From assembly GCA_027065385.1 (NCBI GenBank), contig JAMOOP010000108.1, positions 28,628-92,627 on the forward strand: a stretch of 64,000 nucleotides of DNA, written 5' to 3'. The first letter of the stretch is position 1. Each line of letters starts with the position of its first letter. Made by a program: the position numbers and the translations under genes. Below the pieces are notes generated by a model. The model searched no databases. It was not told the DNA's origin and was given only the letters and a program-made list of their open reading frames with translations. This DNA is from Campylobacteraceae bacterium (GTDB taxonomy: Bacteria > Campylobacterota > Campylobacteria > Campylobacterales > Sulfurovaceae). Below, piece after piece: positions 9,012-19,331 of this stretch.

Positions 9012-11435
9012 ATGCAAGTTGAAGTGTCAAGAAGAAAATTTCTTCAGGGTACGGTTGCAATGAGTGTGGTTGGTGGCTCAGCGTTGAGTGTTACCAATCT
9101 TTTGGGTAATGAGCATGAGTCTCATGGTGTAGCCAAATCGGTTACGACAAAAACAGGAACAGGTGAAGCTACAGAGGTAGCAACACTATGTGAAATGTGT
9201 GTAAATAAGTGTGCTGCTGTTGCTAGAGTGGAAGATGGAGTAGTTACTAAACTAAATCCTAATCCAATGTTTCCAAAATCAAAAAATATGTTATGTCCAA
9301 GAGGAAATGCAGGAATTCAAGCTCTGTATGACCCTGATAGACTAAAATCACCTATGATTAGAATTGGGAAAAAAGGTGAAGGTAAATTTAAAAAAGTTAC
9401 ATGGGAAGAAGCTTATAATGCTATTTTAAATGGTACTGATAAATTCCCTGGTATGGCGAAAATTTTAGATGAAGAGAAAGATAATCGTTCATCTTTCTTG
9501 TTCTGTGCTGGTGAGGGTATGGCAGAGCATACATTTAAAACTTTCTATAGTGCATTTGGTTCATCTAACTGGTTAAATCATGCCTCAATTTGTCTGCAAA
9601 CTGTATCATCTGCTTATGGTGTAACTTTAGGTGCATATCCACAAGCTGATTTAGATAATGCAGAGTATATTATTATGGCAGGAGCTAATAGAGCTGAAGC
9701 TATTGTAACACCTGATACAATGGACGCATTTAAAAGAACTAAAGGTAGAGGTGCTAAACTTATTTGTGTTGACCCAAGATTTACAAATACAGCTGCAAAA
9801 TCTGATAAATGGTTAGCAATTAACCCTGGTACTGATTTAGCTTTTGTTTTAGCACTTACTTATGTTGTTTTAAATGAAGAGTTATATAATAAAAAGTATG
9901 TAGAAGAGAACTTTAATGGTTTTGAAGAGTATAAATCTCATGTATTAAGTAGTAAATATACTCCAGAGTGGGCTGAAAAAATTACTGCTATAAAAGCAAA
10001 AGATATTTATAGTGTAGCTAGAGAGTTTATGGCTCATGCTCCTAAAGCTGTTTATTATCCTGGTAGAAGAAGTACATTTGCTAGTAATGATTTCCAACTT
10101 AGAAGAGCTATGGCAATATTTCAAGGCTTAGGTGGTGGACTTGATACTAAAGGTGGTCTTATTTTTGGTAAAAAGTTAAAACTTGGTAAACATAAAGGTT
10201 TAGAGCCTCTATATGCACAAGCTGAAGCTAGAGCTATTAAGAAAATAGAAAATCAAGAAGCAGGTAAAGCTGAATATGAAGATTGTGCTATTGTAACAGG
10301 TAGTGGTTCTTGGCTTGGTTGGAGAAATAGATATATCGAAGATAAAATGCCATATAAAGTTAGAGGTATGTTTATTTATAAACACAACCCTATGATGAAT
10401 ATGCCAAATAGAGCCAAAACTGCTAAAATGTTAGAAAAAATGGAGTTAGTTGTAGCAATTGATACAATGCCTAGTGATACTGTAATGTATGCTGATGTGG
10501 TTTTACCAGAGTGCACATATTTGGAAAGAACTGACCCAGTTAAAACATTTGCAGGAGTTGAGCCATCTATTGCTCAAAGAAATAAAGTAATTGAGCCTAT
10601 GTTTGAAACAAAACCTGTTATGGCAATAATGAAAGGTTTAACTGAAAAAATCTCTAAACCACTATTTGAAATTAGTAAAAAGTATGATGAAGATGTTCAA
10701 GATGAGATAAAAGATAGTAGTGAAGCAGAAGTTTATGAAGGCTTTGATTTAACTAAACCATTTGAACACTCTCAAGAAGAGGTTAATGAACACATGGTAA
10801 AAAGTGTTTATGGTGAAGAGGCTGTAAAAGCTTTAAAAGAGCATGGAGTATTCTATCCAAATATGGATAAATATTATAAAGCTATATCTGTAAATGAACA
10901 TCAATATTATCCTGAAAAAGCAAAATCTTATAGTGTGAATGGTGGAAAACCTAAAACAGCTAGTAAAAAAGTAGAGTGTAATCTTGCTAACTTAGCTAAA
11001 AAAGGTATAGACCCTATGCCAACTTGGAAAGATGAGTATAACTTTAAGGTTGAAGAAGGTAAGTTTAGAATGCTTACAGGAAGACATGCACAATTTACTC
11101 AAAGTGGAACGGCTAATAACTCTGTTCTTAGAGATTTAATTATGGAAAACTACGCATGGATTAATAAACGAGTTGCCAAAGAAAAAGGTATTAGATTTGG
11201 TGATAAGGTAGAAATTAGTAGTCGTATTGGTAAGGTTGTAATTAAAGCATATCCAACAGAAAAGATTGCACCAAATACAGTATTCTTTGTGCATGGATTT
11301 GGAGAAGAGAGTGAAGCCTTAACTTGGGCATATAAAAATGGTGGAAATGATAATGCAATAATAGAAGATATTATAGAGCCAGTTTATGGTGCGGCATCAA
11401 TGCATGAAACCAATGTAGAAATAAGAAAGGTGTAA
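9012..11435 (+). CDS. psrA: Molybdopterin oxidoreductase catalytic subunit, polysulfide/thiosulfate reductase type
   Basis: Tat signal SRRKFLQGT; CEMCVNKCAAVARVEDG ... MLCPRGNAGIQALYDPDRLKSPMIR; followed by psrB/psrC-like genes. Confidence 0.85.
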   Translation: MQVEVSRRKFLQGTVAMSVVGGSALSVTNLLGNEHESHGVAKSVTTKTGTGEATEVATLCEMCVNKCAAVARVEDGVVTKLNPNPMFPKSKNMLCPRGNAGIQALYDPDRLKSPMIRIGKKGEGKFKKVTWEEAYNAILNGTDKFPGMAKILDEEKDNRSSFLFCAGEGMAEHTFKTFYSAFGSSNWLNHASICLQTVSSAYGVTLGAYPQADLDNAEYIIMAGANRAEAIVTPDTMDAFKRTKGRGAKLICVDPRFTNTAAKSDKWLAINPGTDLAFVLALTYVVLNEELYNKKYVEENFNGFEEYKSHVLSSKYTPEWAEKITAIKAKDIYSVAREFMAHAPKAVYYPGRRSTFASNDFQLRRAMAIFQGLGGGLDTKGGLIFGKKLKLGKHKGLEPLYAQAEARAIKKIENQEAGKAEYEDCAIVTGSGSWLGWRNRYIEDKMPYKVRGMFIYKHNPMMNMPNRAKTAKMLEKMELVVAIDTMPSDTVMYADVVLPECTYLERTDPVKTFAGVEPSIAQRNKVIEPMFETKPVMAIMKGLTEKISKPLFEISKKYDEDVQDEIKDSSEAEVYEGFDLTKPFEHSQEEVNEHMVKSVYGEEAVKALKEHGVFYPNMDKYYKAISVNEHQYYPEKAKSYSVNGGKPKTASKKVECNLANLAKKGIDPMPTWKDEYNFKVEEGKFRMLTGRHAQFTQSGTANNSVLRDLIMENYAWINKRVAKEKGIRFGDKVEISSRIGKVVIKAYPTEKIAPNTVFFVHGFGEESEALTWAYKNGGNDNAIIEDIIEPVYGAASMHETNVEIRKV

Positions 11436-11437
11436 TA

Positions 11438-12001
11438 ATGGCTAGATATGGAATGGCTTTAGATTACAAAAATTGTATCAATTGTAAAGCGTGTGAAGTT
11501 GCTTGTAAAGAAGAGAATGGTGTTCTTCTTGGAGCAGATAAACATAGAATTTGGGTTGGAGTTAAAGAGATAGAGGGAGAGTATCCATTACTCGATATTG
11601 TATCAAATACTTTTGTGCCAAGTCAATGTCAACATTGTGATGATGCACCATGTCAAATGGTATGTCCTACTAATGCTACATATTATGATGAAAATCATGT
11701 AGTTAGAGTTGATAGTGATAAGTGTATTTTATGTAGTTACTGTATGAATGCGTGTCCTTACGATGCTAGATATGTAGATGATAGAACTATGACTGTTGAT
11801 AAATGTACTTTCTGTAGTGATACAAGATTAGCAAGAGGTGAAACTACTACTGCTTGTCAAAATACTTGTCCTACAAAAGTTAGAACATTTGGTGACCTTG
11901 ATGATTATGACAGTGAAATTAGTGAGTTGCTTAGAACAAGAGAACACTTCTCTTTAAAAGCTAATCTCGGTACTAAACCAAAACTATTTTATCTAACATA
12001 A
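11438..12001 (+). CDS. psrB: 4Fe-4S ferredoxin-type electron transfer subunit
   Basis: Four Cys clusters: CINCKACEVACKEEN, CQHCDDAPCQMVCP, CILCSYCMNACPYDARY, CTFCSDTRL...CQNTCP. Confidence 0.88.
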   Translation: MARYGMALDYKNCINCKACEVACKEENGVLLGADKHRIWVGVKEIEGEYPLLDIVSNTFVPSQCQHCDDAPCQMVCPTNATYYDENHVVRVDSDKCILCSYCMNACPYDARYVDDRTMTVDKCTFCSDTRLARGETTTACQNTCPTKVRTFGDLDDYDSEISELLRTREHFSLKANLGTKPKLFYLT

Positions 12002-12011
12002 GGAGGTTGAT

Positions 12012-13205
12012 ATGGTAAATAAAGCAAAAGAGTTTGTAGCAACAATTCCTTTCAATAAAGTTAGTATAAAAGAGTTGTTGAGTTTTGAAAAATCGCCACG
12101 AAATATGCTTGTGGCTGTTTTAACAGTGGCATTTATTGCAATGTTTATAATAGGTGTAGCTATCTATTTAACGCATGGACATCATGCTTATAATGTAACA
12201 AGAGAACACCCTTGGGGACTATTAATTGCTGTATATATTTTCTTTGTTGTTAGTTCAACAGGATTATGTATTATTGGTTCTTTGGGTGATGTATTTGGAT
12301 TTAAAGATTATATGTTAATCTCCAAAAGAGCTATTTTTGGTTCTATTGTAACTATTATAGCAGGGTTTGCAGTTATCGCTTTTGAGATAGGTCACCCAGT
12401 TACAATGATGATTTATAATATCTTAAGCCCTGGTTTAACAAGTGCTATTTGGTGGATGGGTACACTTTATGGACTCTATTTAACATTTATGATTATTGAG
12501 TTTGTATTTTTACTTAAAGGTGATATGAAAAAGGCTAAAGTATTTGGTCTAACAGGACTTTTAGTAGGTCTTGCAGCTCACTCAAACTTAGGTTCTGTAT
12601 TTGGTTTCTTAAATGCTAGACCAATTTCAAATGGGGTATTTTATCCAACATACTTTATTTTAACAGCATTTATTACAGGTGTATTTATTGCATTTATAAT
12701 AATGGGCTTTAGATATAATTTAAATTTCCCAGACAAAGTTAAAAAGATGTTAGAGGGTCTTGCAAAAATTCAAGGACTTCTTATATCTATCCTTATTTTC
12801 TTTGTAGCATGGAAACTTTTAACTGATATGTATGGTGGTATGCCTAATCGTGCAGAAGTAGCAGAGCATATTTTAGGTTCAGTTCCTTTCTGGACAGAAG
12901 TAATACTTGCTATGGTTATTCCATTAGTTATTATTTTAAAAACTATGGGTAAAAAACCTGTACTATTCTTTTGGGCATCACTAAGTGGTATGGTTGGTAT
13001 CTTCTTTATGAGATATAATCTTGTTCATGATACACAACTTAAACCTCTTCAAATGTTAAAAGTAAAAGAGTATCAATTAGCACCAGAGTGGATACACTAT
13101 TTCCCAAGTGCAACTGAAATAATGATAAGTCTTGGAGGATTAGGACTTTGTATAGCAATGTACTATGCAGGAACTAAATTCTTTAATTTAGACGAAGACC
13201 ACTAG
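12012..13205 (+). CDS. psrC: NrfD/PsrC-like membrane subunit
   Basis: Multi-TM protein following PsrB; NrfD-type organisation. Confidence 0.82.
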   Translation: MVNKAKEFVATIPFNKVSIKELLSFEKSPRNMLVAVLTVAFIAMFIIGVAIYLTHGHHAYNVTREHPWGLLIAVYIFFVVSSTGLCIIGSLGDVFGFKDYMLISKRAIFGSIVTIIAGFAVIAFEIGHPVTMMIYNILSPGLTSAIWWMGTLYGLYLTFMIIEFVFLLKGDMKKAKVFGLTGLLVGLAAHSNLGSVFGFLNARPISNGVFYPTYFILTAFITGVFIAFIIMGFRYNLNFPDKVKKMLEGLAKIQGLLISILIFFVAWKLLTDMYGGMPNRAEVAEHILGSVPFWTEVILAMVIPLVIILKTMGKKPVLFFWASLSGMVGIFFMRYNLVHDTQLKPLQMLKVKEYQLAPEWIHYFPSATEIMISLGGLGLCIAMYYAGTKFFNLDEDH

Positions 13206-13225
13206 GTCTTTTTTTCTTCTTTCTA

Positions 13226-13251
13226 TGTCAAGTCTAATATTGGACTTGACA
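13226..13251 (+). terminator. Hairpin downstream of psrC-like gene
   Basis: TGTCAAGTC TAATATTG GACTTGACA; no strong U-tract. Confidence 0.45.
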
Positions 13252-13328
13252 TACTTCTATCTTCATATATTTAATTTAAGTTTTTATAGATATTATAACA
13301 ACTATTTAAATAATATGGAGTTATATTT

Positions 13329-14414
13329 ATGATAAAACAGACAAAAATTAAAGAGATATTAGAACAAGTTATCTATCCTAGTTTTAATAAAAGTATTGTT
13401 GATTTTGGTTTTCTAAAAGAGATTGATATTAATGAAAATAGAGTATCTATTACACTAGATATTCCATCATTAGACCCTAAAGTAGAGACTCAACTTAGAG
13501 AAGAGATTACTAAAAGAGTATCTTTTTTAGGAGATTTTAATTTAGAGATTACTATTATTAAACCAAAACCAATAAAAGAGACAAGTTCTCATGGAAAAAA
13601 TGTACTTCCTAATATTCAAAATTTTGTAATGGTAAGCTCTGGTAAAGGTGGAGTAGGAAAATCAACCACAACTGTAAATTTAGCCATAGCCTTAGCACAA
13701 CAAGGTAAAAAGGTTGGATTACTAGATGCTGATATATATGGACCAAATATTCCTAGAATGATGGGAATAGAGGGAGTACAACCTGTTTTTTTAGGTAAGA
13801 CTATTAAACCAATATTAGCTCATAATATAAAAATTATGTCTATAGGCTCACTTGTGGAAAGAGGCTCTTCTTTAATATGGAAAGGGGCAATGGTAACACA
13901 AGCTATTGAACAGATGTTAGAAGATATAGATTGGGGCAGTCTTGATGTACTTCTTTTTGATATGCCTCCTGGAACTGGTGATGCTCAATTAGCCCTAGCT
14001 CAAAGTCTGCCTGTAACTTCAGGGGTTTGTGTTACAACTCCTCAAAAAGTAGCTTTAGACGATACTATAAGAAGTATGGATATGTTTACACAACTTCATA
14101 TTCCTATAGCAGGGATTGTAGAAAATATGAGTGGTTTTATATGTCCAGATAATGGAAAAGAGTATAATATATTTGGAAAAGGTACAACACAACCCTTAGC
14201 AGATGCCTACTCTACAGAGGTTTTAGGTGAGATACCTATTGAACCTGCTATTAGAGAGGGAGGTGATAGTGGATTACCAATAACTATATTAGCTCCAAAC
14301 TGCGAAACCTCCAAACGATATAGTCGTATTGCTACAAAACTTTGGAATACTCTTTTAAAAGTAAATGAAGAGGGTGGTGTAGATAATCAATCAATTCAAC
14401 CTACAATATTTTAA
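13329..14414 (+). CDS. Mrp/ApbC/NBP35-family Fe-S cluster carrier ATPase with N-terminal DUF59/MIP18-type domain
   Basis: VSSGKGGVGKSTTTVNLAIALAQQGKKVGLLDADIYGPNIPRMMG. Confidence 0.93.
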   Translation: MIKQTKIKEILEQVIYPSFNKSIVDFGFLKEIDINENRVSITLDIPSLDPKVETQLREEITKRVSFLGDFNLEITIIKPKPIKETSSHGKNVLPNIQNFVMVSSGKGGVGKSTTTVNLAIALAQQGKKVGLLDADIYGPNIPRMMGIEGVQPVFLGKTIKPILAHNIKIMSIGSLVERGSSLIWKGAMVTQAIEQMLEDIDWGSLDVLLFDMPPGTGDAQLALAQSLPVTSGVCVTTPQKVALDDTIRSMDMFTQLHIPIAGIVENMSGFICPDNGKEYNIFGKGTTQPLADAYSTEVLGEIPIEPAIREGGDSGLPITILAPNCETSKRYSRIATKLWNTLLKVNEEGGVDNQSIQPTIF

Positions 14415-14572
14415 TATTATATAGAAAAAATGAGTATTTTTGAACCATATAGGTCATATAATTAATAGGTATTTATAATGATTATCCATTTTTTTTATAA
14501 AAATGGGTAAAATATCACAATAAATACACAAAAGTGTTTTATACTGCAAAAACAAAAACTAAAAGGATTAAA

Positions 14573-14896
14573 ATGACAAAATTCACAAAATTGGCGTTAA
14601 CAGCACTACTAGGTCTTTCTATAATGACAGTATCAGCTTCAGCAGACTCAGCAAAAGGTCAAAAGATTTATGCTAAAAAACTTAAAAAAGTATGTGGTAT
14701 GAATGGTGGAGAGTTTGCTAAAAAACATACTCAAGATGAGTGGAAAAAAATTAGTGAAGATAAAGCTTTAAAAACTGAAATTAAATCAATCTGTAAAGAT
14801 GCAGATGTAGAGAAAATTAAAGATAAATATATTCCAGACCTTAGTGACTTTGTAGTTGAGTTTGCTAGTGATTCAGGAAATGTTCCTAGTTGTTAA
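14573..14896 (+). CDS. Small periplasmic cytochrome c-like protein lacking CxxCH
   Basis: ATG at 14573 follows AAAAGGATTAAA; MTKFTKLALTALLGLSIMTVSASADSAKGQKIYAKKLKKVCGMNGGEFAKKHTQDEW...; signal peptide plus cyt-c-like helices, no heme motif. Confidence 0.6.
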   Translation: MTKFTKLALTALLGLSIMTVSASADSAKGQKIYAKKLKKVCGMNGGEFAKKHTQDEWKKISEDKALKTEIKSICKDADVEKIKDKYIPDLSDFVVEFASDSGNVPSC

Positions 14897-14901
14897 TCTA
14901 A

Positions 14902-14927
14902 CTGTTCCATTTTATTAAATGGAACAG
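14902..14927 (+). terminator. Rho-independent terminator
   Basis: CTGTTCCATTT TATT AAATGGAACAG ATTTT. Confidence 0.75.
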
Positions 14928-15055
14928 ATTTTCCCCTCTTATTAAACTTTCAATATATTTTATAATTTGTATCTATAGTTATCTCTAAAAAATCTCTAAC
15001 AGTTAAAAATACTAATTTAGGTGGTGTGATATTAAAATCACTCATATAAAATATC

Positions 15056-15622
15056 TCATGATAAATAATCCTTTATAAATTTATCACTTTTTTCTTCAAA
15101 AAATTTCATTCTCTCTTTACCTTTTGGCATACTTTTTCTTAAACTCTTCATCTCTTTTAAAAATTCACCAATATTAGAAGGAATTAATTTTTCAATATAT
15201 ATTCTAATTCTTTTTGCCATAGCAGGAGATGCACCACTTGTTGATATAGATATAGTTAAGTCACCTTGTTTAATATATGAGGGAAAGATAAAATCACAAT
15301 ATGCAGTATTGTCAACTGAATTTACTAAAACTCTACTACTTCTACTCTCTTGATATATCTCTTTATGTAACTCTTTTGTATCTGTAGCTACTATTACTAT
15401 ATTATAACCATCTATATCACCTTTTCTATAAGCTCTCTTTTCAATTTCAATATTATATCTTGTAGCAAACTCTAAAAAATCATCTGATACCTCTTTAGTT
15501 ATAACTTTAATCTCTGTTGTAAAATCAACCAATTTTTCTAATTTCTCTAAAGCTATATATCCACCACCAATAAGTAGTATTTTTTTATCTTTAAGGTTTA
15601 AATATGATGGGAAAAATGACAT
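15056..15622 (-). CDS. Precorrin-2 dehydrogenase/sirohydrochlorin ferrochelatase-like (Met8/CysG N-terminal)
   Basis: LNLKDKKILLIGGGYIALEKLEKL...VLVNSVDNTAYCDFIFPSYIKQGDLTISISTSGASPAMAKRIR. Confidence 0.88.
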   Translation of the reverse strand: MSFFPSYLNLKDKKILLIGGGYIALEKLEKLVDFTTEIKVITKEVSDDFLEFATRYNIEIEKRAYRKGDIDGYNIVIVATDTKELHKEIYQESRSSRVLVNSVDNTAYCDFIFPSYIKQGDLTISISTSGASPAMAKRIRIYIEKLIPSNIGEFLKEMKSLRKSMPKGKERMKFFEEKSDKFIKDYLS

Positions 15623-15625
15623 ATT

Positions 15626-16333
15626 CTACTTCCCCATAAGAGCTAATTTATTTTTAAAATTAGCAATACAGTTACTACACTCTTTTACTGTATTGGTCTC
15701 TACAATAATTTGAAGTGCCTCAGTATTGAGTAGTTTTAACTCATTTTTCTCTACTTTTACAATAGACTCTTTTTTAAATTTAGTAATAATCCGTGAAAAT
15801 GTTTCAGGTGTTAGATTTAAAATACCTGCTATCTCATTATTTTTTAGACGATTAAAAATCGTTGGATTATCAATCATTAAATCAGCAACCTTTGCTTCAG
15901 AAGATAGAATTGTCTCTTTATGTACTAAAGAGGATAGAAGCATAACTTTACTTGTTAGAGACTTTATAAGCCCTAAAGAGAACTGTTTATCATCTAAATA
16001 TTTATACACTTTATTAAAGTGAAGTAAGCCCATTACTCCATCTGTAATGAATTCACAAGTTGCAGGAAAAGGTGCTTTTTCAAAACAAGCATACTCTCCT
16101 ATTGTATCGGGGGCTTTCATTCTTTTTATCTGTACCTGAGAACCTTTTGGAGAGGTTTTATAAAGTTTTACATTTCCTTCAAGTAAAATATAAAAGTAAT
16201 CACTCTCATCACCTTCATAAAATACTATGCTATTTTTTGTAAACTTCTTTAGATACAGACTCTCTTTAAGCTCTTTATGAAATTTTTTATCCAAGTTAGA
16301 AAACATTGGTATATCGTGTATCTCAACCATCAA
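15626..16333 (-). CDS. Crp/Fnr-family transcriptional regulator
   Basis: cNMP-type beta-roll (FYEGDESDYFYILLEGNVKLYK) and HTH (EIAGILNLTPETFSRIITKFKKE). Confidence 0.88.
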   Translation of the reverse strand: MMVEIHDIPMFSNLDKKFHKELKESLYLKKFTKNSIVFYEGDESDYFYILLEGNVKLYKTSPKGSQVQIKRMKAPDTIGEYACFEKAPFPATCEFITDGVMGLLHFNKVYKYLDDKQFSLGLIKSLTSKVMLLSSLVHKETILSSEAKVADLMIDNPTIFNRLKNNEIAGILNLTPETFSRIITKFKKESIVKVEKNELKLLNTEALQIIVETNTVKECSNCIANFKNKLALMGK

Positions 16334-16381
16334 ATCACCTTAAATTCTTTTGGTTGATTATACAATATAATTATTAAATTA

Positions 16382-17113
16382 CTATTCGAACCAACTAAGT
16401 TGTTCTCTTAAGTTTACAACCTCACCTACTACTATTAAAGCAGGTGTTGGTAAATCTTTAGCCTTTTCATATATATTTTCTAAAGTTCCAACAACAGTTT
16501 TTGCATCTTTTGTTGTACCTCTACTAATTACAGCAATAGGGTAATCTTTTGATTTTCCTATCTCAATTAATTTTTTACTAATATGTTTTAGTCTATGAAG
16601 TCCCATTAAAAACACAATTGTATCATCGGTTTTATAGTTATCCCAAGGTATTTGAGAATATTCCTTATTTCGGCTCTCATGACCAGTTACTACTCTAAAA
16701 GACACAGTAATTCCTCTATGAGTTACAGGAATTCCTGCATACTCTGGTACTGCAATAGCCGAGGTAATCCCAGGTATAAACTCAAATTTAATTCCTCTCT
16801 CATTTAGATATATAGCCTCTTCTCCTCCTCTACCAAAAACAAGAGGGTCTCCACCTTTTAATCGTACAACTGTTTCATATTGTAACGCACTTTCATAAAT
16901 TACTTGGTTTATCTCCTCTTGTGGCAGAGTATGATGTGAGTCTTCTTTTCCTACATATATAAACTCACACCCATTTTTTGCCTCTTTTAATATATCTGGA
17001 TTTGCTAATCTATCATATATAATTACATCAGCCTCTTGAACTAAACGCAATGCTTTAACTGTTAGTAGTTCAATATCGCCCGGCCCTGCACCTGTTAAAT
17101 ATACCTTCCCCAT
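16382..17113 (-). CDS. cobA: Uroporphyrinogen-III C-methyltransferase (SUMT)
   Basis: KVYLTGAGPGDIELLTVKALRLVQEADVIIYDRL...RLKGGDPLVFGRGGEE...GITSA. Confidence 0.95.
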   Translation of the reverse strand: MGKVYLTGAGPGDIELLTVKALRLVQEADVIIYDRLANPDILKEAKNGCEFIYVGKEDSHHTLPQEEINQVIYESALQYETVVRLKGGDPLVFGRGGEEAIYLNERGIKFEFIPGITSAIAVPEYAGIPVTHRGITVSFRVVTGHESRNKEYSQIPWDNYKTDDTIVFLMGLHRLKHISKKLIEIGKSKDYPIAVISRGTTKDAKTVVGTLENIYEKAKDLPTPALIVVGEVVNLREQLSWFE

Positions 17114-18210
17114 TATCTCCTCTCCTTTTGATTATAGATAAATATTCCTGATGGGTGTTCTACTTGAAAAATCTCTCTCTCTAAAAACCACTCATTAGTA
17201 TCTATTACATTAACTTGATTGGCATCATTAACTGATACATATAATTTACTATCAAGATTTGACCATCTTACATGTAATATTTTTCCCTTAAAGGTAAACT
17301 CTTTTATAATTTTAAGTGTTTTAGTATCAACTATTTGAATAGTTGGGAAATCTTTTCCTGAAAATGTAACAGCTAAATATTTTTTATTTGGACTAAGTGC
17401 TGTAAATACTGGAAGCCCTTTCATATCTATATTTTTAATAAATGTAAAATTATTATCATAAACCATAACTTTATTATCTCCAACTGCGGGAATAAAAGTT
17501 CTATCTTTACTTAATGACCAAAAACCAAAATGTGGAACTTTTAGAACAGGTTTATTATCTTTTGCAGTTACTTTAATTTCACTATAACTCATTTTATCTA
17601 AATCTATTACTCCGAAAGATTTACTTAAGAAAAAGCCCACTATATAAGTATTATCTTTTATCATAGCATCAAATGGCATTTGACCCACTTTAAACTCTTT
17701 AAATAGTTTAAAATTTGGTTTATCTTTTCCACTGTTTTCATCTTTATAAACAGAGACTTTATCTTTATCCATTTGAGCAAATATTAAATAGTTTTTATAT
17801 ATTTTAATTCCCACATTTTTAGAACCTGTTACTATTTTATGAATTGGTTTTAAATCTCTAGTTAAAATATCTACAGATTTATCATCATAATTAGCAACTG
17901 CTACAAAGTTCTTACCAATTACAAATCCTATAGCACTTTTAGAGGTTTTATATTCAGCCTCTTTTTTTTCGGTTTCTGGATTAAATTTTACAATATATCC
18001 ATCACGGCTAATAAGATAGCCATCACTTCCATCAAATTTAATAACTCCATGGTTCATATTGTGCATATTTTTCATATGAGACTTAGTTAAACCATCTTCA
18101 ATAATAGCTACAGACTCACTCTCTCTTTCCACTACAAAATATTTCTCTTTAGCAGGTGTTACACCATATAAAATAGCTGTTGCCAATAGCCCTAATATTA
18201 TTTTTTTCAC
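17113..18210 (-). CDS. nirF: NirF-like heme d1 biosynthesis beta-propeller protein
   Basis: Signal peptide plus YVSVNDANQVNVIDT, FTALSPNKKYLAVTFSG propeller blades; overlaps nirJ-like gene. Confidence 0.75.
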   Translation of the reverse strand: MKKIILGLLATAILYGVTPAKEKYFVVERESESVAIIEDGLTKSHMKNMHNMNHGVIKFDGSDGYLISRDGYIVKFNPETEKKEAEYKTSKSAIGFVIGKNFVAVANYDDKSVDILTRDLKPIHKIVTGSKNVGIKIYKNYLIFAQMDKDKVSVYKDENSGKDKPNFKLFKEFKVGQMPFDAMIKDNTYIVGFFLSKSFGVIDLDKMSYSEIKVTAKDNKPVLKVPHFGFWSLSKDRTFIPAVGDNKVMVYDNNFTFIKNIDMKGLPVFTALSPNKKYLAVTFSGKDFPTIQIVDTKTLKIIKEFTFKGKILHVRWSNLDSKLYVSVNDANQVNVIDTNEWFLEREIFQVEHPSGIFIYNQKERR

Positions 18211-19331
18211 TTTTTTATCTCCTCGTTAGTTAAATAGCATGATGGGTCTTCTGCCCACATATTACCATATATTGCATAAGCTCTACTTCTTGAACCACCA
18301 TTACATATATTTAAATATCTACAATCCTCACATTTACCCCCCAAAACTCTTGGGTGGAGTCTAAGTTTTTGTAAAAGTTCTGTAGGTCTATTTGACCAAA
18401 TATCAGAAAAGTCTTGATTAAATATATTTCCAATAATAGATGGAAAAAATGGGTCAGGTTTAACATTTCCTTCAGCATCAATATTTAAAAGTTTTCTTCC
18501 TGCTGAATTTCCACCCCAAGCTATAAGTCTTCTGTTCATCTCATTGGCATATTTAGGATATTTTTTTGCAAATCTATTATAGAATAAAATTGCGTCCATC
18601 TCCATATTACCAGTTACTATCTCTATATCACGCTTAGTATCATAATACTCAAATGCTTTATCTAAAATAAACTCTACAGATTTTTTTCTCTGCTCTTTAG
18701 TTAAATCCATTTTTAAGTTATCTAATCCTCTACCACTATATACTAAATGTGATATATAGATTTTTGGAATATTATGTTTTTCTGCCAAATCAAATATAAA
18801 CTCTAAATCATTAAGAGTATCTTTAGTGATAGTAAATCGTATTCCAACTTTAGTTTTATTGTAACTGTTTAATAAATCAACAGCCCTCATAGACTCTATA
18901 AAAGAGCCCTTTAATCCTCTAAATTTATCATGAACCTCTTCGCTTCCATCTATACTAATACCTATATAGTTAAATGTATCTAAGATTTTTTCTGCATTAC
19001 TCTTTTTTACATAAAGCCCATTAGTTGAAAGATATGTAACAATTCCAAGTTCTCTACACTTAGAGGCTATATCATATATATCTTTTCTAGTTAAAGGTTC
19101 ACCACCTGAAAATATAAGAAACTTAACACCATTAGCTTTTAATTTTGGTAAAGTTTCCATTATCTTTTCAGTTGTTAAACTATCAACTGCATTTAAATCA
19201 GCTTTAGAGTAGCAGTGAAGACAGGAGAGATTACATCTATTAGTAAAGTTCCAAATAGCAATACTTCCATTAAGTACCCTTGATGGTTTCTCTTCTAGTA
19301 CAGATTTTAAAAGGTTTGAGAGTCTAAACAT
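18207..19331 (-). CDS. nirJ: Radical SAM protein, NirJ-like (heme d1 biosynthesis)
   Basis: NFTNRCNLSCLHCYSKADL (CxxxCxxC) and C-terminal SPASM-like Cys GGKCEDCRYLNICNGGSRSRAYAIYGNMWAEDPSC. Confidence 0.82.
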   Translation of the reverse strand: MFRLSNLLKSVLEEKPSRVLNGSIAIWNFTNRCNLSCLHCYSKADLNAVDSLTTEKIMETLPKLKANGVKFLIFSGGEPLTRKDIYDIASKCRELGIVTYLSTNGLYVKKSNAEKILDTFNYIGISIDGSEEVHDKFRGLKGSFIESMRAVDLLNSYNKTKVGIRFTITKDTLNDLEFIFDLAEKHNIPKIYISHLVYSGRGLDNLKMDLTKEQRKKSVEFILDKAFEYYDTKRDIEIVTGNMEMDAILFYNRFAKKYPKYANEMNRRLIAWGGNSAGRKLLNIDAEGNVKPDPFFPSIIGNIFNQDFSDIWSNRPTELLQKLRLHPRVLGGKCEDCRYLNICNGGSRSRAYAIYGNMWAEDPSCYLTNEEIKK

